The notes under the pieces were generated by a model that searched no databases, was not told the origin of the DNA, and saw only the letters and a program-made list of their open reading frames with translations. This document shows, in pieces, positions 10,247 to 19,381 of a stretch of DNA of 43,299 nt. Origin of the DNA: Flavobacteriia bacterium (lineage in GTDB: Bacteria; Bacteroidota; Bacteroidia; Flavobacteriales; Flavobacteriaceae); NCBI GenBank assembly GCA_030625645.1, contig DAOUQH010000003.1:1-43299 (forward strand), given 5' to 3'. A program made the translations under genes and the position numbers. The stretch's first letter is position 1. The number at the start of each line of letters is the position of its first letter.

Positions 10247-10930
10247 ATGATTAACGAATTTCTTAATGCAATGATTCTTGGTTTCAGCTTGGCTTTTATG
10301 GTTGGACCAGTGTTTTTTGCATTGATAGAAACTAGTATTACTAAAGGAGCACGAGCTGCCATAAGCTTTGATATTGGTGTTATGCTAGCTGATATTATTT
10401 TTATTTTACTTGCGTATTATGGAAGTGCTACATTTTTAGAGAAAATTCAAGATGACCCCAGAATATTTTTAATAGGTGGCTTAGTATTGATTGCCTATGG
10501 GTTATTTACTATATTTTACAAAAAAACCAAGAAAATAATTACAGATAAAGAATTGGTTATCGTTGAAAAAAGTAATTATTTAAACTTATTTATTAAAGGA
10601 TTCTTTTTAAATTTTATCAATATTGGTGTCCTTGCATTTTGGCTTGCAATTGTAATTGCAATAAGTTCAAGTTTACAAACAGATGAAATTAGAATTTTAA
10701 AATATTTTTCAGTTGTAATTATTACTTTCTTCTTAACAGATCTATTAAAAATTGTAGCTGCAAAACAATTAAAGAAAAAGCTAACCCCTAACGTAATTAG
10801 AAAAATGAGAATTGGAATAGGTGTGTTTTTTATGGTTTTTGGATTAATATTAGCTGCTAGAAGATTTATACCTGAAGAAACAATACAAAAATTTATACCC
10901 GAAAAAACAATACAAAGTAAAGAACGTTAG
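10247..10930 (+). CDS. LysE family translocator
   Basis: Polytopic membrane protein with N-terminal FLNAMILGFSLAFMVGPVFFALIETSITKGARAAISFDIGVMLADI. Confidence 0.85.
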   Translation: MINEFLNAMILGFSLAFMVGPVFFALIETSITKGARAAISFDIGVMLADIIFILLAYYGSATFLEKIQDDPRIFLIGGLVLIAYGLFTIFYKKTKKIITDKELVIVEKSNYLNLFIKGFFLNFINIGVLAFWLAIVIAISSSLQTDEIRILKYFSVVIITFFLTDLLKIVAAKQLKKKLTPNVIRKMRIGIGVFFMVFGLILAARRFIPEETIQKFIPEKTIQSKER

Positions 10931-11817
10931 TTAATCTCAAATTTTAAATTATACTTTTCAGCAATCCTTATAAAAACATCTTGTTTTCCTTCCTTTTTTA
11001 AATCGTTATACATATAACCAATTTTTCCTGCAGCATCTGCGCGATAAGGTGATTTTTGATTTGTATAGATTGTATAAGCATGCATCATATTATCTAAACC
11101 TTTTTCTTTTTCATTATTGGTATATAAAATCAAACCCAAACCATAATAACCTTCAGGGTCATCTGGATATAGAGATGTATATTTTTGATAATATTTAACA
11201 GCTTCTTTATACTCTTTTTTTAGATTGTATGTAACCGCAATATTGATTAATGGCATCTTCCCTTTCGGGTTAATTTCCAGCGATTTTTCATACGCACCAA
11301 TAGCTTTTTCGTATTGATTAGTATTACGATAAGAAATACCCAAATTATCCCATGCAAAGGCAAAATTTGGATCAATTTCTATAGCTTTTTTAAATTTATT
11401 GATTGCGTTGAAATGATTGTTTTCATCCATATAATCCAAACCATCATCATAAGCTAACTGTGCCAAGACATTATTAGAAGTTGCGTGTTCAAATTTCTTA
11501 TTCTCAGTAAAAGAAACCTGATTTAATGCCTTACAATTTTCAACCAAATACTTTTCAATTTTTGAATATCCATTTTTATCAATCTGGATATCCGAATCGT
11601 TATTATCTGTCTTTAATGTGGTAACTATCGCTTCTGCAATACAATTATTGATTGCTTTGTTTTTGCTTTCATCTTCAAGGTCAATTTGTGATATACAATC
11701 ACATGCCCTATTTGAAATTATTTCTATTTTATCAGATTCATTTTGGCTAAAACCAAAACTAATTACAAAAAATAATAAAATTGACCCTATTCTTTTTATC
11801 ATAAAAAAATTATTCAC
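10927..11817 (-). CDS. Tetratricopeptide repeat protein with signal peptide
   Basis: FNAINKFKKAIEIDPNFAFAWDNLGISYRNTNQYEKAIGAYEKSLEINPKGKMPLINIAVTY: tandem TPRs. Confidence 0.88.
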   Translation of the reverse strand: MNNFFMIKRIGSILLFFVISFGFSQNESDKIEIISNRACDCISQIDLEDESKNKAINNCIAEAIVTTLKTDNNDSDIQIDKNGYSKIEKYLVENCKALNQVSFTENKKFEHATSNNVLAQLAYDDGLDYMDENNHFNAINKFKKAIEIDPNFAFAWDNLGISYRNTNQYEKAIGAYEKSLEINPKGKMPLINIAVTYNLKKEYKEAVKYYQKYTSLYPDDPEGYYGLGLILYTNNEKEKGLDNMMHAYTIYTNQKSPYRADAAGKIGYMYNDLKKEGKQDVFIRIAEKYNLKFEIN

Positions 11818-11854
11818 ATCGGTTAACTATAAACCATAAGATGATTATATATTA

Positions 11855-12286
11855 TTAGATTCCTGTACTACCAAAACCACCAGCACCTCTACTAGTATCG
11901 GTTAATTCTTCTACTTCAATCCACTCTGCCTGTTCATGTTTTGAAATTATCATTTGAGCAATTCTATCTCCATCATTAATAGTAAAATCATCATTTGATA
12001 AGTTTACTAAAATCACTCCTATCTCTCCACGATAATCAGCATCGACAGTTCCGGGAGAATTAAGCACCGAAATTCCAAATTTTGCAGCCAAACCACTTCG
12101 AGGTCTTACTTGAGCTTCAAACCCTACAGGAAGTGCAATAAACAAACCTGTTTTAAATATTGCTCTTTCCAGTGGTTTTAAAGTTATAGCCTCATCAATA
12201 TTGGCTCTTAAATCCATTCCGGCTGAAGCCGAAGTTTCATAATTTGGTGTTTGATGTTTTGATTTATTAATTATATTAACTTTCAT
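11855..12286 (-). CDS. dut: dUTP diphosphatase
   Basis: [47 protein letters not shown]-terminal [10 protein letters not shown]. Confidence 0.97.
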   Translation of the reverse strand: MKVNIINKSKHQTPNYETSASAGMDLRANIDEAITLKPLERAIFKTGLFIALPVGFEAQVRPRSGLAAKFGISVLNSPGTVDADYRGEIGVILVNLSNDDFTINDGDRIAQMIISKHEQAEWIEVEELTDTSRGAGGFGSTGI

Positions 12287-13737
12287 TTTCTAAAAATATT
12301 TTGTAATTCGTTTTTTTCTTTAAAATAAATAATGCCGAAAAATAATAATATCAAAGTAACTGAGATAAAATAATTACCTCTAAAATAGATAAATGATAAA
12401 GCTGACATTATTATAGCAAGGCCTAAATATAAAAATATTTTTTCAACAGAATAAGGTACTGCATAATACTTTTTTCCATAAAAATAAGATATTACCATCA
12501 TAAATCCATAGGCAATAAGTGTAGCCCAGGCTGATGCCATATAGCCAATTTTTGGAATAAATATCAAATTAAGAACAATGGTAATTAATGCTCCAAAAAT
12601 TGAAAATATCATACCATATCTTGTTCTATCAGTTAATTTATACCATACCGAAAGATTATTATAAATTCCTAAAAATAAATTTGCCAATAATATTATTGGG
12701 ACAATGGCTAGTGCCTGAAAATATTCCTCTTTCCCTAAAAGCAAATTAGCAAACTGATCGATAAATGCTACAATGATAATCATAAAAGTAGCACCTACGA
12801 TAGTAAACCATGTTAAGATCTTAGCATAGGTTTCTTTCGCATTTTTTTCCTTTGCATGATTAAAGAAAAACGGTTCGGCACCTAGTCTAAATGCCATTAT
12901 ATAAAGTGTCATAAAAACACCTAATTTATAACAAGCTGCATAAATTCCCATTTGGTCTTTTCCAATCATCTTATCGAGCAAAAGTTTGTCTAAATTTTCA
13001 TTAGTCACAAAGGCCAAACTACCAAACATAATAGGTAATCCGTAAGTTAACATCTTGTAAAATAGTTGTTTATCGAACTTAAATTCGAATTTTAAAATAA
13101 TTGGTAATAGTAATAATAAAGTAACAATACTTGCAATTAAATTAGCTATAAATATAAAAATAACCAATGGGTATGTGTTGTAAAAATAAAGTATAAATTG
13201 CGGTATATACAAAGTATTTTCTACAGCATAAGGCACATATAGTAAAAAATACAAGTTAAAAATTGCATAAATAATAATATTGATAATTTTATATGTAGCA
13301 AATTTTATTGGTCGGTTAGTAACTCTCAAATAAGCAAATGGAATAACCATTAGGGTGTCAAAAGTGGTAACTAAAATTAATATTTGTAAGTAAATTTCAT
13401 TGGCAAAGCCAAAAAATATACTTATCTCTTTACTAAAATAAAAACTTACAAATAAGAAAAGTATCGCTGTAAAGAACAAACTAATAAATGAAGTTGAAAC
13501 AACTTTTCCTTTCTCTTTTTCTTTGGTAAAAAATCGGAAAAATGCCGTTTCCATACCATAAGTTAATATGGCATTAAAATATGCTGCATAAACAAAGTAT
13601 AAAGTATTTTCGGCATATTTATCAGAATGTAGAGTATTGGTGTGGAGCTTTACTAAAAGAATATTAATCGCTCTGGGCAAAACAGCAGCAATACCGTATA
13701 TTATAGTATCTTTTAAAAAGCGTTTTAGTGTACTCAA
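12283..13737 (-). CDS. Polysaccharide biosynthesis / oligosaccharide flippase family protein
   Basis: About 12-14 TM segments, MOP/PST-like N-terminus ([28 protein letters not shown]). ATGA overlap with dut. Confidence 0.85.
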   Translation of the reverse strand: MSTLKRFLKDTIIYGIAAVLPRAINILLVKLHTNTLHSDKYAENTLYFVYAAYFNAILTYGMETAFFRFFTKEKEKGKVVSTSFISLFFTAILFLFVSFYFSKEISIFFGFANEIYLQILILVTTFDTLMVIPFAYLRVTNRPIKFATYKIINIIIYAIFNLYFLLYVPYAVENTLYIPQFILYFYNTYPLVIFIFIANLIASIVTLLLLLPIILKFEFKFDKQLFYKMLTYGLPIMFGSLAFVTNENLDKLLLDKMIGKDQMGIYAACYKLGVFMTLYIMAFRLGAEPFFFNHAKEKNAKETYAKILTWFTIVGATFMIIIVAFIDQFANLLLGKEEYFQALAIVPIILLANLFLGIYNNLSVWYKLTDRTRYGMIFSIFGALITIVLNLIFIPKIGYMASAWATLIAYGFMMVISYFYGKKYYAVPYSVEKIFLYLGLAIIMSALSFIYFRGNYFISVTLILLFFGIIYFKEKNELQNIFRK

Positions 13738-13800
13738 ACTAGAAAGTTAATTTCTACGAAAGTAAATAAAAATATTTTTAAAATTTCGATTAATTTCCAC

Positions 13801-13836
13801 AAAAAAACCCTTACCGATATCGGTAAGGGTTTTTTT
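13801..13836. terminator. Perfect 36-nt palindromic terminator after rpmA
   Basis: aaaaaaacccttaccgat|atcggtaagggttttttt: 18-nt arms, GC-rich core with A/T tracts both sides. Confidence 0.85.
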
Positions 13837-13854
13837 TATAAATATTAACACTAT

Positions 13855-14115
13855 CTATGCTTCAAATTGTTCAATTGAAACATATGATCTGTTATCTCTT
13901 TTCTTTGTAAACTTAACAACTCCATCAATTTGCGCATGTAAAGTATGGTCTTTTCCCATATATACATTATCGCCAGGATGATGTTTTGTACCTCTTTGTC
14001 GTACGATGATATTTCCTGCAACAGCACCTTGACCACCAAATATCTTTACGCCTAGTCGTTTTGATTCTGATTCTCTACCGTTCTTAGAACTACCTACACC
14101 TTTCTTATGAGCCAT
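13855..14115 (-). CDS. rpmA: 50S ribosomal protein L27
   Basis: [61 protein letters not shown]. Confidence 0.98.
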   Translation of the reverse strand: MAHKKGVGSSKNGRESESKRLGVKIFGGQGAVAGNIIVRQRGTKHHPGDNVYMGKDHTLHAQIDGVVKFTKKRDNRSYVSIEQFEA

Positions 14116-14138
14116 GATATTTTCTTTTAAATATTATA

Positions 14139-14633
14139 TTATTTTTTTGAACTATCTTTTTTAGCTGCTACTTTTTTTGGAGCTGCTTTTTTAATAGTTT
14201 TTACTTCTTCTTTTACTACAGCTTTCTTAGCAGGAGCTTTTTTGGCTACAGCTTTTTTAACTGTTTCTTTTTTATCTTCAACTGGTTTAGCCTCTTTTTT
14301 TGGAGCTGCTTTTTTAGCAGGAGCTTTAGCTGAGATATTTTCAATTTGGATTTCGGTTAAAAACTGGCGATGACCATTTTTCTTTCTATATCCTTTTCTG
14401 CGTTTTTTCTTAAAAACGATTACTTTATCACCTTTAAGGTGTTTTAAAATTTTTGCAGTCACTGCTGCACCTTTTATAGCCGGGGCGCCAATGGTTACTT
14501 TGCCATCATCTACTAAAAGAACGTTATCAAAAGAAATTTTTGAACCTTCTTCATTCTGTAAACGATTCACAAAAACCTTTTGGTCTTTTGCTACTTTAAA
14601 CTGTTGCCCTGCTATCTCTACAATTGCGTACAT
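14139..14633 (-). CDS. rplU: 50S ribosomal protein L21 with Lys/Ala/Pro-rich C-terminal extension
   Basis: [25 protein letters not shown]...[25 protein letters not shown], followed by about 60 aa of PAKKAAPKK-type repeats. Confidence 0.97.
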   Translation of the reverse strand: MYAIVEIAGQQFKVAKDQKVFVNRLQNEEGSKISFDNVLLVDDGKVTIGAPAIKGAAVTAKILKHLKGDKVIVFKKKRRKGYRKKNGHRQFLTEIQIENISAKAPAKKAAPKKEAKPVEDKKETVKKAVAKKAPAKKAVVKEEVKTIKKAAPKKVAAKKDSSKK

Positions 14634-14823
14634 CTGTTTATGTTTTTTACTTTTTTATAATAATTCAAGATCTATCTAAGATTTTGAGCGTGCAAATATA
14701 CACTTTTTTGTTTATTTGAAAAAATATTTTAAAATTCAATTTCCTAAAACTTAATATCTGGTTATTAATAAGTTGAATTTTGTACTTTTAGACTCACTTA
14801 TATATAATAATTGTATTTAATCA

Positions 14824-16050
14824 ATGACCAAATTACCTATCGGAAAGAATAAGGAAAAATTTATTCTACTTTTATTGGCCGCAGTAAGCTTCACCAATAT
14901 AATGGACTTTATGATTATGATGCCTTTAGGTCCATTATTAATGAATAAGTTTCAGCTTTCCTCCCATGAATGGAGTTTTGTAATCGCTTCTTACACTATA
15001 ACTTCTGCAATATCTGGATTTTTATCCATTTTTATCATCGATAATTTTGACCGGAAAAAATTTTTAATTTTCCAATATATTGGATTCATTATTGGAACTT
15101 TTCTGGTTGGTTTTACCGATAATTATCACTTTCTACTCTTTGCACGAAGCTTTACTGGAATCTTTGGAGGAATAATTAGTGCAACTGTTTTCGCAATTGT
15201 AGGAGATTTAGTTCCAATTTCTAAAAGAGGAAAAGCAATGGGAATTGTAAGTATAGGTTTTTCTGCATCCTCCTCTTTGGGTGTGCCTTTTGGCTTATAT
15301 TTAGGGACAAAATTCTACTGGCAAATGCCTTTTAGAATTATTTTAATTGTTGCAATTATTAATTTAATAGGAATTATTAAGTTTTTACCAAATATTGATA
15401 CACATTTAAGAAATAGAACTTTTAGATCTCCATTAAAAATCATACTTGATTTCTTAAAAAATAAAAACCAAGTAAGAGCAATACTTCTTATGGTACTTTT
15501 ACTTTTTAGTCAGTTTACAATCATTTCATTTATCGCTCCTTTTATGGTTGGAAATGTAGGATTTAAAGAGATTGAATTATCCTATATTTATTTTGCCGGA
15601 GGTATTATGACGATTTTCTCTTCACCATTTATTGGAAAATTATCTGACAAATATGGCATAAAAAAAATATATACTATTCTATTATTACTTTCAATAATAC
15701 CAATAATCATTATTACAACTATGGGGAAAAGCGGTCTGATTTACGCATTATTCTGGACAACAATTTGGTTTATTTTAATTTCGGGAAGATTTATCCCAGC
15801 GCAAACCATGATATTGGGTGCAGCTAATCCTGAATCTAGAGGTAGTTTTATGGGAATTAGAGCTGCTTTTATGAGTTTAGCACAAGCGCTCGCTACATTA
15901 ATTGCTGGAGCCATTATTGTAAAAGTTCCAATTTCAGGGGCAGGTGAATATGCCTTTCATCTAGAAAATTTTGAATATATAGGTGTTTTTGCAGTTATTT
16001 GTAGTTTGATTACTTTACTCATTATTAGAAAAATTAAAATTGTTTCTTAA
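14824..16050 (+). CDS. MFS transporter
   Basis: 12-TM-like, NIMDFMIMMPLGPLLMNKF, ISKRGKAMGIVSIGFSASSSLGVPFGLYLG, GKLSDKYGIKKIYT. Confidence 0.9.
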   Translation: MTKLPIGKNKEKFILLLLAAVSFTNIMDFMIMMPLGPLLMNKFQLSSHEWSFVIASYTITSAISGFLSIFIIDNFDRKKFLIFQYIGFIIGTFLVGFTDNYHFLLFARSFTGIFGGIISATVFAIVGDLVPISKRGKAMGIVSIGFSASSSLGVPFGLYLGTKFYWQMPFRIILIVAIINLIGIIKFLPNIDTHLRNRTFRSPLKIILDFLKNKNQVRAILLMVLLLFSQFTIISFIAPFMVGNVGFKEIELSYIYFAGGIMTIFSSPFIGKLSDKYGIKKIYTILLLLSIIPIIIITTMGKSGLIYALFWTTIWFILISGRFIPAQTMILGAANPESRGSFMGIRAAFMSLAQALATLIAGAIIVKVPISGAGEYAFHLENFEYIGVFAVICSLITLLIIRKIKIVS

Positions 16051-16919
16051 TTTTTAGCTTTATTTATTAAATACACCCCAAATAGTATTAGAATAGAAGC
16101 TGCAAACTGACTAAAATGTATTTTTTCTCCATCAAAAATACCCCAAAAAACAGCAATTATAGGTATAAGATAAGTAACCGAACTTGAAAAGATAGGTGAT
16201 GATATCTTTATTAATTTATTAAATAATGTTTTTGCTAAAGCAGTACCAAAAATTGCTAAAATTGTAATATAAACTAACGAACTTGACAAATCATCAGTAC
16301 TTTGAAATTTAAAAAAATTGGTGTTCCACAATATAACTAGCGCAGGAACAATAAGAATTAAAAAATTTCCAGTTGTAATTGTTAAAGCATTTAAGTGATC
16401 TAAATGTTTTTTTATTACATTAACGTTGTAAGCATAGCCAATAGAAGCAATTATTATAAAAGTAGCATAAAAATAATCTTGATCCGGATTCATTTGAGCC
16501 CCTTTTATTATCAAAAAAATTGCTCCCAACAAACCAATGATTATTCCAATAAATTGTTTTCTTATAAATGCGGTTCCAAAAAACATAACACCAATAATTA
16601 ATGTATTTAAAGGCGTTAATGAGTTTAATATTGATGCAATAGAACTATCGATATTCTTGACTGCATAAGCAAATAAAAAAACAGGAAAAAATGTTCCTAG
16701 AAGTGCTGTTAAAAAAATATAAAACCAATCTTTTTTCGGAATAGTAAAAACACTTTTAAAGCTAACCATAAATAAAGCTATCGCAGAAATAATTATTCGT
16801 AAAGCTCCAACTTGAATTGGTGTTAAACCATTAAGTGCTTTTTTCATTAATATAAATGAACTTCCCCAGATTATAGAAAGTATAATTAAATAAAACCATC
16901 TTAGCTGTTTACTATTCAT
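16047..16919 (-). CDS. DMT superfamily transporter (EamA family)
   Basis: Two EamA repeats: IIWGSSFILMKKALNGLTPIQVGALRIIISA and TYLIPIIAVFWGIFDGEKIHFSQFAASILILFGVYLINK. Confidence 0.9.
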   Translation of the reverse strand: MNSKQLRWFYLIILSIIWGSSFILMKKALNGLTPIQVGALRIIISAIALFMVSFKSVFTIPKKDWFYIFLTALLGTFFPVFLFAYAVKNIDSSIASILNSLTPLNTLIIGVMFFGTAFIRKQFIGIIIGLLGAIFLIIKGAQMNPDQDYFYATFIIIASIGYAYNVNVIKKHLDHLNALTITTGNFLILIVPALVILWNTNFFKFQSTDDLSSSLVYITILAIFGTALAKTLFNKLIKISSPIFSSSVTYLIPIIAVFWGIFDGEKIHFSQFAASILILFGVYLINKAKN

Positions 16920-16996
16920 ACTATTTGATTTTTATCATTGCAAAAATCGTTTAAATAATTTAATTTATTATTTTTGTTAGAAACAAATCATCTTTT

Positions 16997-17362
16997 ATGT
17001 ATTTTAGAAAACATATTTCCCTTTTTATTTTTTTAGTAATTTTAACTCTAGGTGCTTGTGATACAACACAGAATAAAGAAAAATTACATAGCGAAACAAA
17101 AAAAGATCTTAACGCAAATTTTAAAAAAGCAAAAATAGAAATTAAAGGTATGACATGCGAAATTGGTTGTGCCAGATTAATACAATCAAAGTTATACAAA
17201 ACAGAAGGCGTTAAATTTGCTAAAATTAGTTTTGAAGATAATAATGGTATTATTGAATTTGATAAGAACAAGGTTAGCAAAGAGAAATTAATTGGAGTTA
17301 TTCAAAACATAGGAGGAGGAGATTTATACAAAGTTTTGAGCTTTTCAATAATCAATGAATAA
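16997..17362 (+). CDS. Heavy-metal-associated (HMA) domain lipoprotein
   Basis: Lipobox LTLGACD. KAKIEIKGMTCEIGCARLIQSKLYKTEGVKFAKISFEDNNGIIEFD has an HMA-like fold pattern. Confidence 0.8.
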   Translation: MYFRKHISLFIFLVILTLGACDTTQNKEKLHSETKKDLNANFKKAKIEIKGMTCEIGCARLIQSKLYKTEGVKFAKISFEDNNGIIEFDKNKVSKEKLIGVIQNIGGGDLYKVLSFSIINE

Positions 17363-17380
17363 TAATATCTTAATCAAAAT

Positions 17381-17411
17381 TTTGTTTATAAATAAAAAAC
17401 ATATTACTTTG
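17381..17411 (+). promoter_or_regulatory. Putative Bacteroidetes-type promoter upstream of SYLF lipoprotein
   Basis: TTTG (17381-17384), 19-nt spacer, TTACTTTG (17404-17411; one mismatch to TAnnTTTG), about 30 nt upstream of the ATG. Confidence 0.5.
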
Positions 17412-17442
17412 CGGACATTAATTTAACAAAATTTAAGAAAAT

Positions 17443-18183
17443 ATGAAATTATTAAGATTATTTTTAGCAGTTGCTATTATTAGTTCAGTTGCTATTTCGT
17501 GTAAAAAAACTACCGAAGGAGCAAAAGAAGATTTAAAAGATGCTGTTGAAAAAGCAGAAAAAAATGTTGACAAAGCTGTAGATGCTGCTGCTGATGCTGC
17601 TGATGATGCTGAAAAAGCTGCTGCAGATGCTGCAGATGCTGTTACTGATGCTGCTGGAGATATTCAAGATGCTGCAAATGATGTTGTAAAATCTGCAGGG
17701 ATTAAAGTAAACTATCCTAAAGATTCTAAACTTCAAAATGAAGTTAACAATTCTATGTTAGCTATGTCAAAAGCAAACCCAAGTGTTGGGAAAATGTTCA
17801 ATAATGCCTACGGATATGCTGTATTTCCTAAAATTACAAAAGGAGGTTTAGTAGTTGGTGGTGCTGGTGGAAAAGGATTGGTGTTTGTTGACAATAAAGT
17901 AATTGGGTCAGCTACATTAATGCAAGCAACTATTGGCGCTCAAGTTGGTGGACAACAATACTCTGAATATGTTTTCTTTGAAACTAAAGCAGCAATGCAG
18001 CGTTTTAAAAATAATAAATTCAAATTTGCAGGTGCTGCATCAGCAGTAGCTTTAGATAAAGCTGTTTCAGATAATATTGATTATCAAGAAGGAGTTGCTG
18101 TTTATACTTTCTCAAATAAAGGAGCTATGGCTGAAGCTGCTGTAGGTACTCAAAAATTCAAATACAAAGCTGGTATTAAATAA
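17443..18183 (+). CDS. SYLF/YSC84-like lipid-binding domain lipoprotein with Ala/Asp-rich stalk
   Basis: Lipobox AISCKK; AADAADDAEKAAADAADAVTDAAGDIQDAAND repeat region. SYLF motifs AYGYAVFPKITKGGLVVGGAGGKGLVF, GATLMQATIGAQVGGQQYSEYVFFE-like. Confidence 0.85.
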   Translation: MKLLRLFLAVAIISSVAISCKKTTEGAKEDLKDAVEKAEKNVDKAVDAAADAADDAEKAAADAADAVTDAAGDIQDAANDVVKSAGIKVNYPKDSKLQNEVNNSMLAMSKANPSVGKMFNNAYGYAVFPKITKGGLVVGGAGGKGLVFVDNKVIGSATLMQATIGAQVGGQQYSEYVFFETKAAMQRFKNNKFKFAGAASAVALDKAVSDNIDYQEGVAVYTFSNKGAMAEAAVGTQKFKYKAGIK

Positions 18184-18191
18184 ACTGGTTG

Positions 18192-18258
18192 AATTTTTTA
18201 AACACATAAAAAAACCTCAAACTTAATGTTTGAGGTTTTTTTATGTGTTTAAAAAATT
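18192..18258. terminator. Bidirectional terminator with 31-bp perfect stem between convergent genes
   Basis: aattttttaaacacataaaaaaacctcaaac - ttaat - gtttgaggtttttttatgtgtttaaaaaatt: perfect inverted repeat between convergent SYLF and gldD genes. Confidence 0.9.
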
Positions 18259-18289
18259 GATGGTGATATTTATATACATTAAAATTTAA

Positions 18290-18856
18290 TTAATTTTTCC
18301 ATTCAAAACTCTCCATCAAATGCTTCAAATCTTTTTCAATATAATTAATAGCAGGTAAAATCGAATCATAATTTGGTTGTACTTCAAAATACAAAGCACC
18401 TGTAATGAAATGTTTTGTACTATCAGTTAAATGAAATTGAACAGGTGAAGCTGCATTTCCGGTAACTTCATAAATAGCACCATAAGTCTTGTTTACAGAA
18501 TTATTAAAAGGAGTTGAACTAATTTCATCTGCTTTTATAGCATGATTAAATGTGAGTTTCTCTGACTCTATAAAAAGCTCTTTTAAATTATTATCAATTG
18601 TTCGGTAAGTAATGTTAACTGATGCCTTTAAGTTTGGATATTCAATATTAACCCAGCATTTGTTATTAATAGAAGCTTTCGCTTGATTAGAAATTTGGAA
18701 TGTATATGGGCAATTTGAATTTATCTCTGAATATTCTGGTTTTTGATATTCTAATCGTAATTGGGCTTTTGGTTTTGGAATATTATCTTCCTCACATGTT
18801 ATAAAAATCATCGACAACATGATAATTATAAAACCTCTCTGCAATAATTTATTCAT
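18290..18856 (-). CDS. gldD: Gliding motility lipoprotein GldD
   Basis: Lipobox FITCEED, PKPKAQLRLEYQKPEYSEINSNCPYTFQ...YEVTGNAASPVQFHLTDSTKHFITGALYFEVQPNYDSILPAINYIEKDLKHLMESFEWK. Sits next to ssb-mutY. Confidence 0.9.
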   Translation of the reverse strand: MNKLLQRGFIIIMLSMIFITCEEDNIPKPKAQLRLEYQKPEYSEINSNCPYTFQISNQAKASINNKCWVNIEYPNLKASVNITYRTIDNNLKELFIESEKLTFNHAIKADEISSTPFNNSVNKTYGAIYEVTGNAASPVQFHLTDSTKHFITGALYFEVQPNYDSILPAINYIEKDLKHLMESFEWKN

Positions 18857-18876
18857 CTAATAAGTATTATTATAAT

Positions 18877-19338
18877 TTAAAATGGTAGATCATCATCTGA
18901 TGTATTTTCTGCTTGCTTTTTAATTGGTTCTTCTTGTGGCTTATTTTCTTCCACTTTATTAAAATTAGTTTTTTTAGACTGTGGTGAAGACTGTGATAAA
19001 TCCTTTTTAGTTGTTAAAAAAGTCATTTCAGAAGCATGAATCTCTGTAGAATATCTTTTTATTCCATCTTGCTCCCACTGTCTAGTTTTTATTCTACCTT
19101 CAACATAAACCCTATCTCCTTTACTTAAATATTTCTCACAAAGCTCAGCTAATTTATTGCGAACCACAACGTTGTGCCATTCGGTAGTTGTAATTCTTTC
19201 ACTTGTTTGTTTATTTGTAAAAGTTTCATTAGTTGCAACAGGAAAACGGCCTAAACAATTTCCTTCATCAAAATAATGCATTTTAATATTATCTCCTAAA
19301 TGCCCAATTAGCATTGCTTTATTTAAAGAACCAGCCAT
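18877..19338 (-). CDS. ssb: Single-stranded DNA-binding protein
   Basis: MAGSLNKAMLIGHLGDNIKMHYF...EWHNVVVRNKLAELCEKYLSKGDRVYVEGRIKTRQW...C-terminal DDDLPF. Confidence 0.97.
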   Translation of the reverse strand: MAGSLNKAMLIGHLGDNIKMHYFDEGNCLGRFPVATNETFTNKQTSERITTTEWHNVVVRNKLAELCEKYLSKGDRVYVEGRIKTRQWEQDGIKRYSTEIHASEMTFLTTKKDLSQSSPQSKKTNFNKVEENKPQEEPIKKQAENTSDDDLPF

Positions 19339-19381
19339 AATTTAATCAATTTATAATCAAATCAAAGATACTATAAAAATA

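Noticed and set aside
13851-14039. 62-aa minus-strand ORF overlapping rpmA
   Set aside because: Same-strand alternative frame of L27; L27 is unambiguous.
16960-17280. 106-aa minus-strand ORF opposite the HMA lipoprotein
   Set aside because: Plus frame has a lipobox and HMA pattern; the antisense frame lacks any recognisable feature.
17533-17736. 67-aa Ser/Ile/Cys-rich minus-strand ORF
   Set aside because: Artefact of the GCT/GAT repeat read in antisense.
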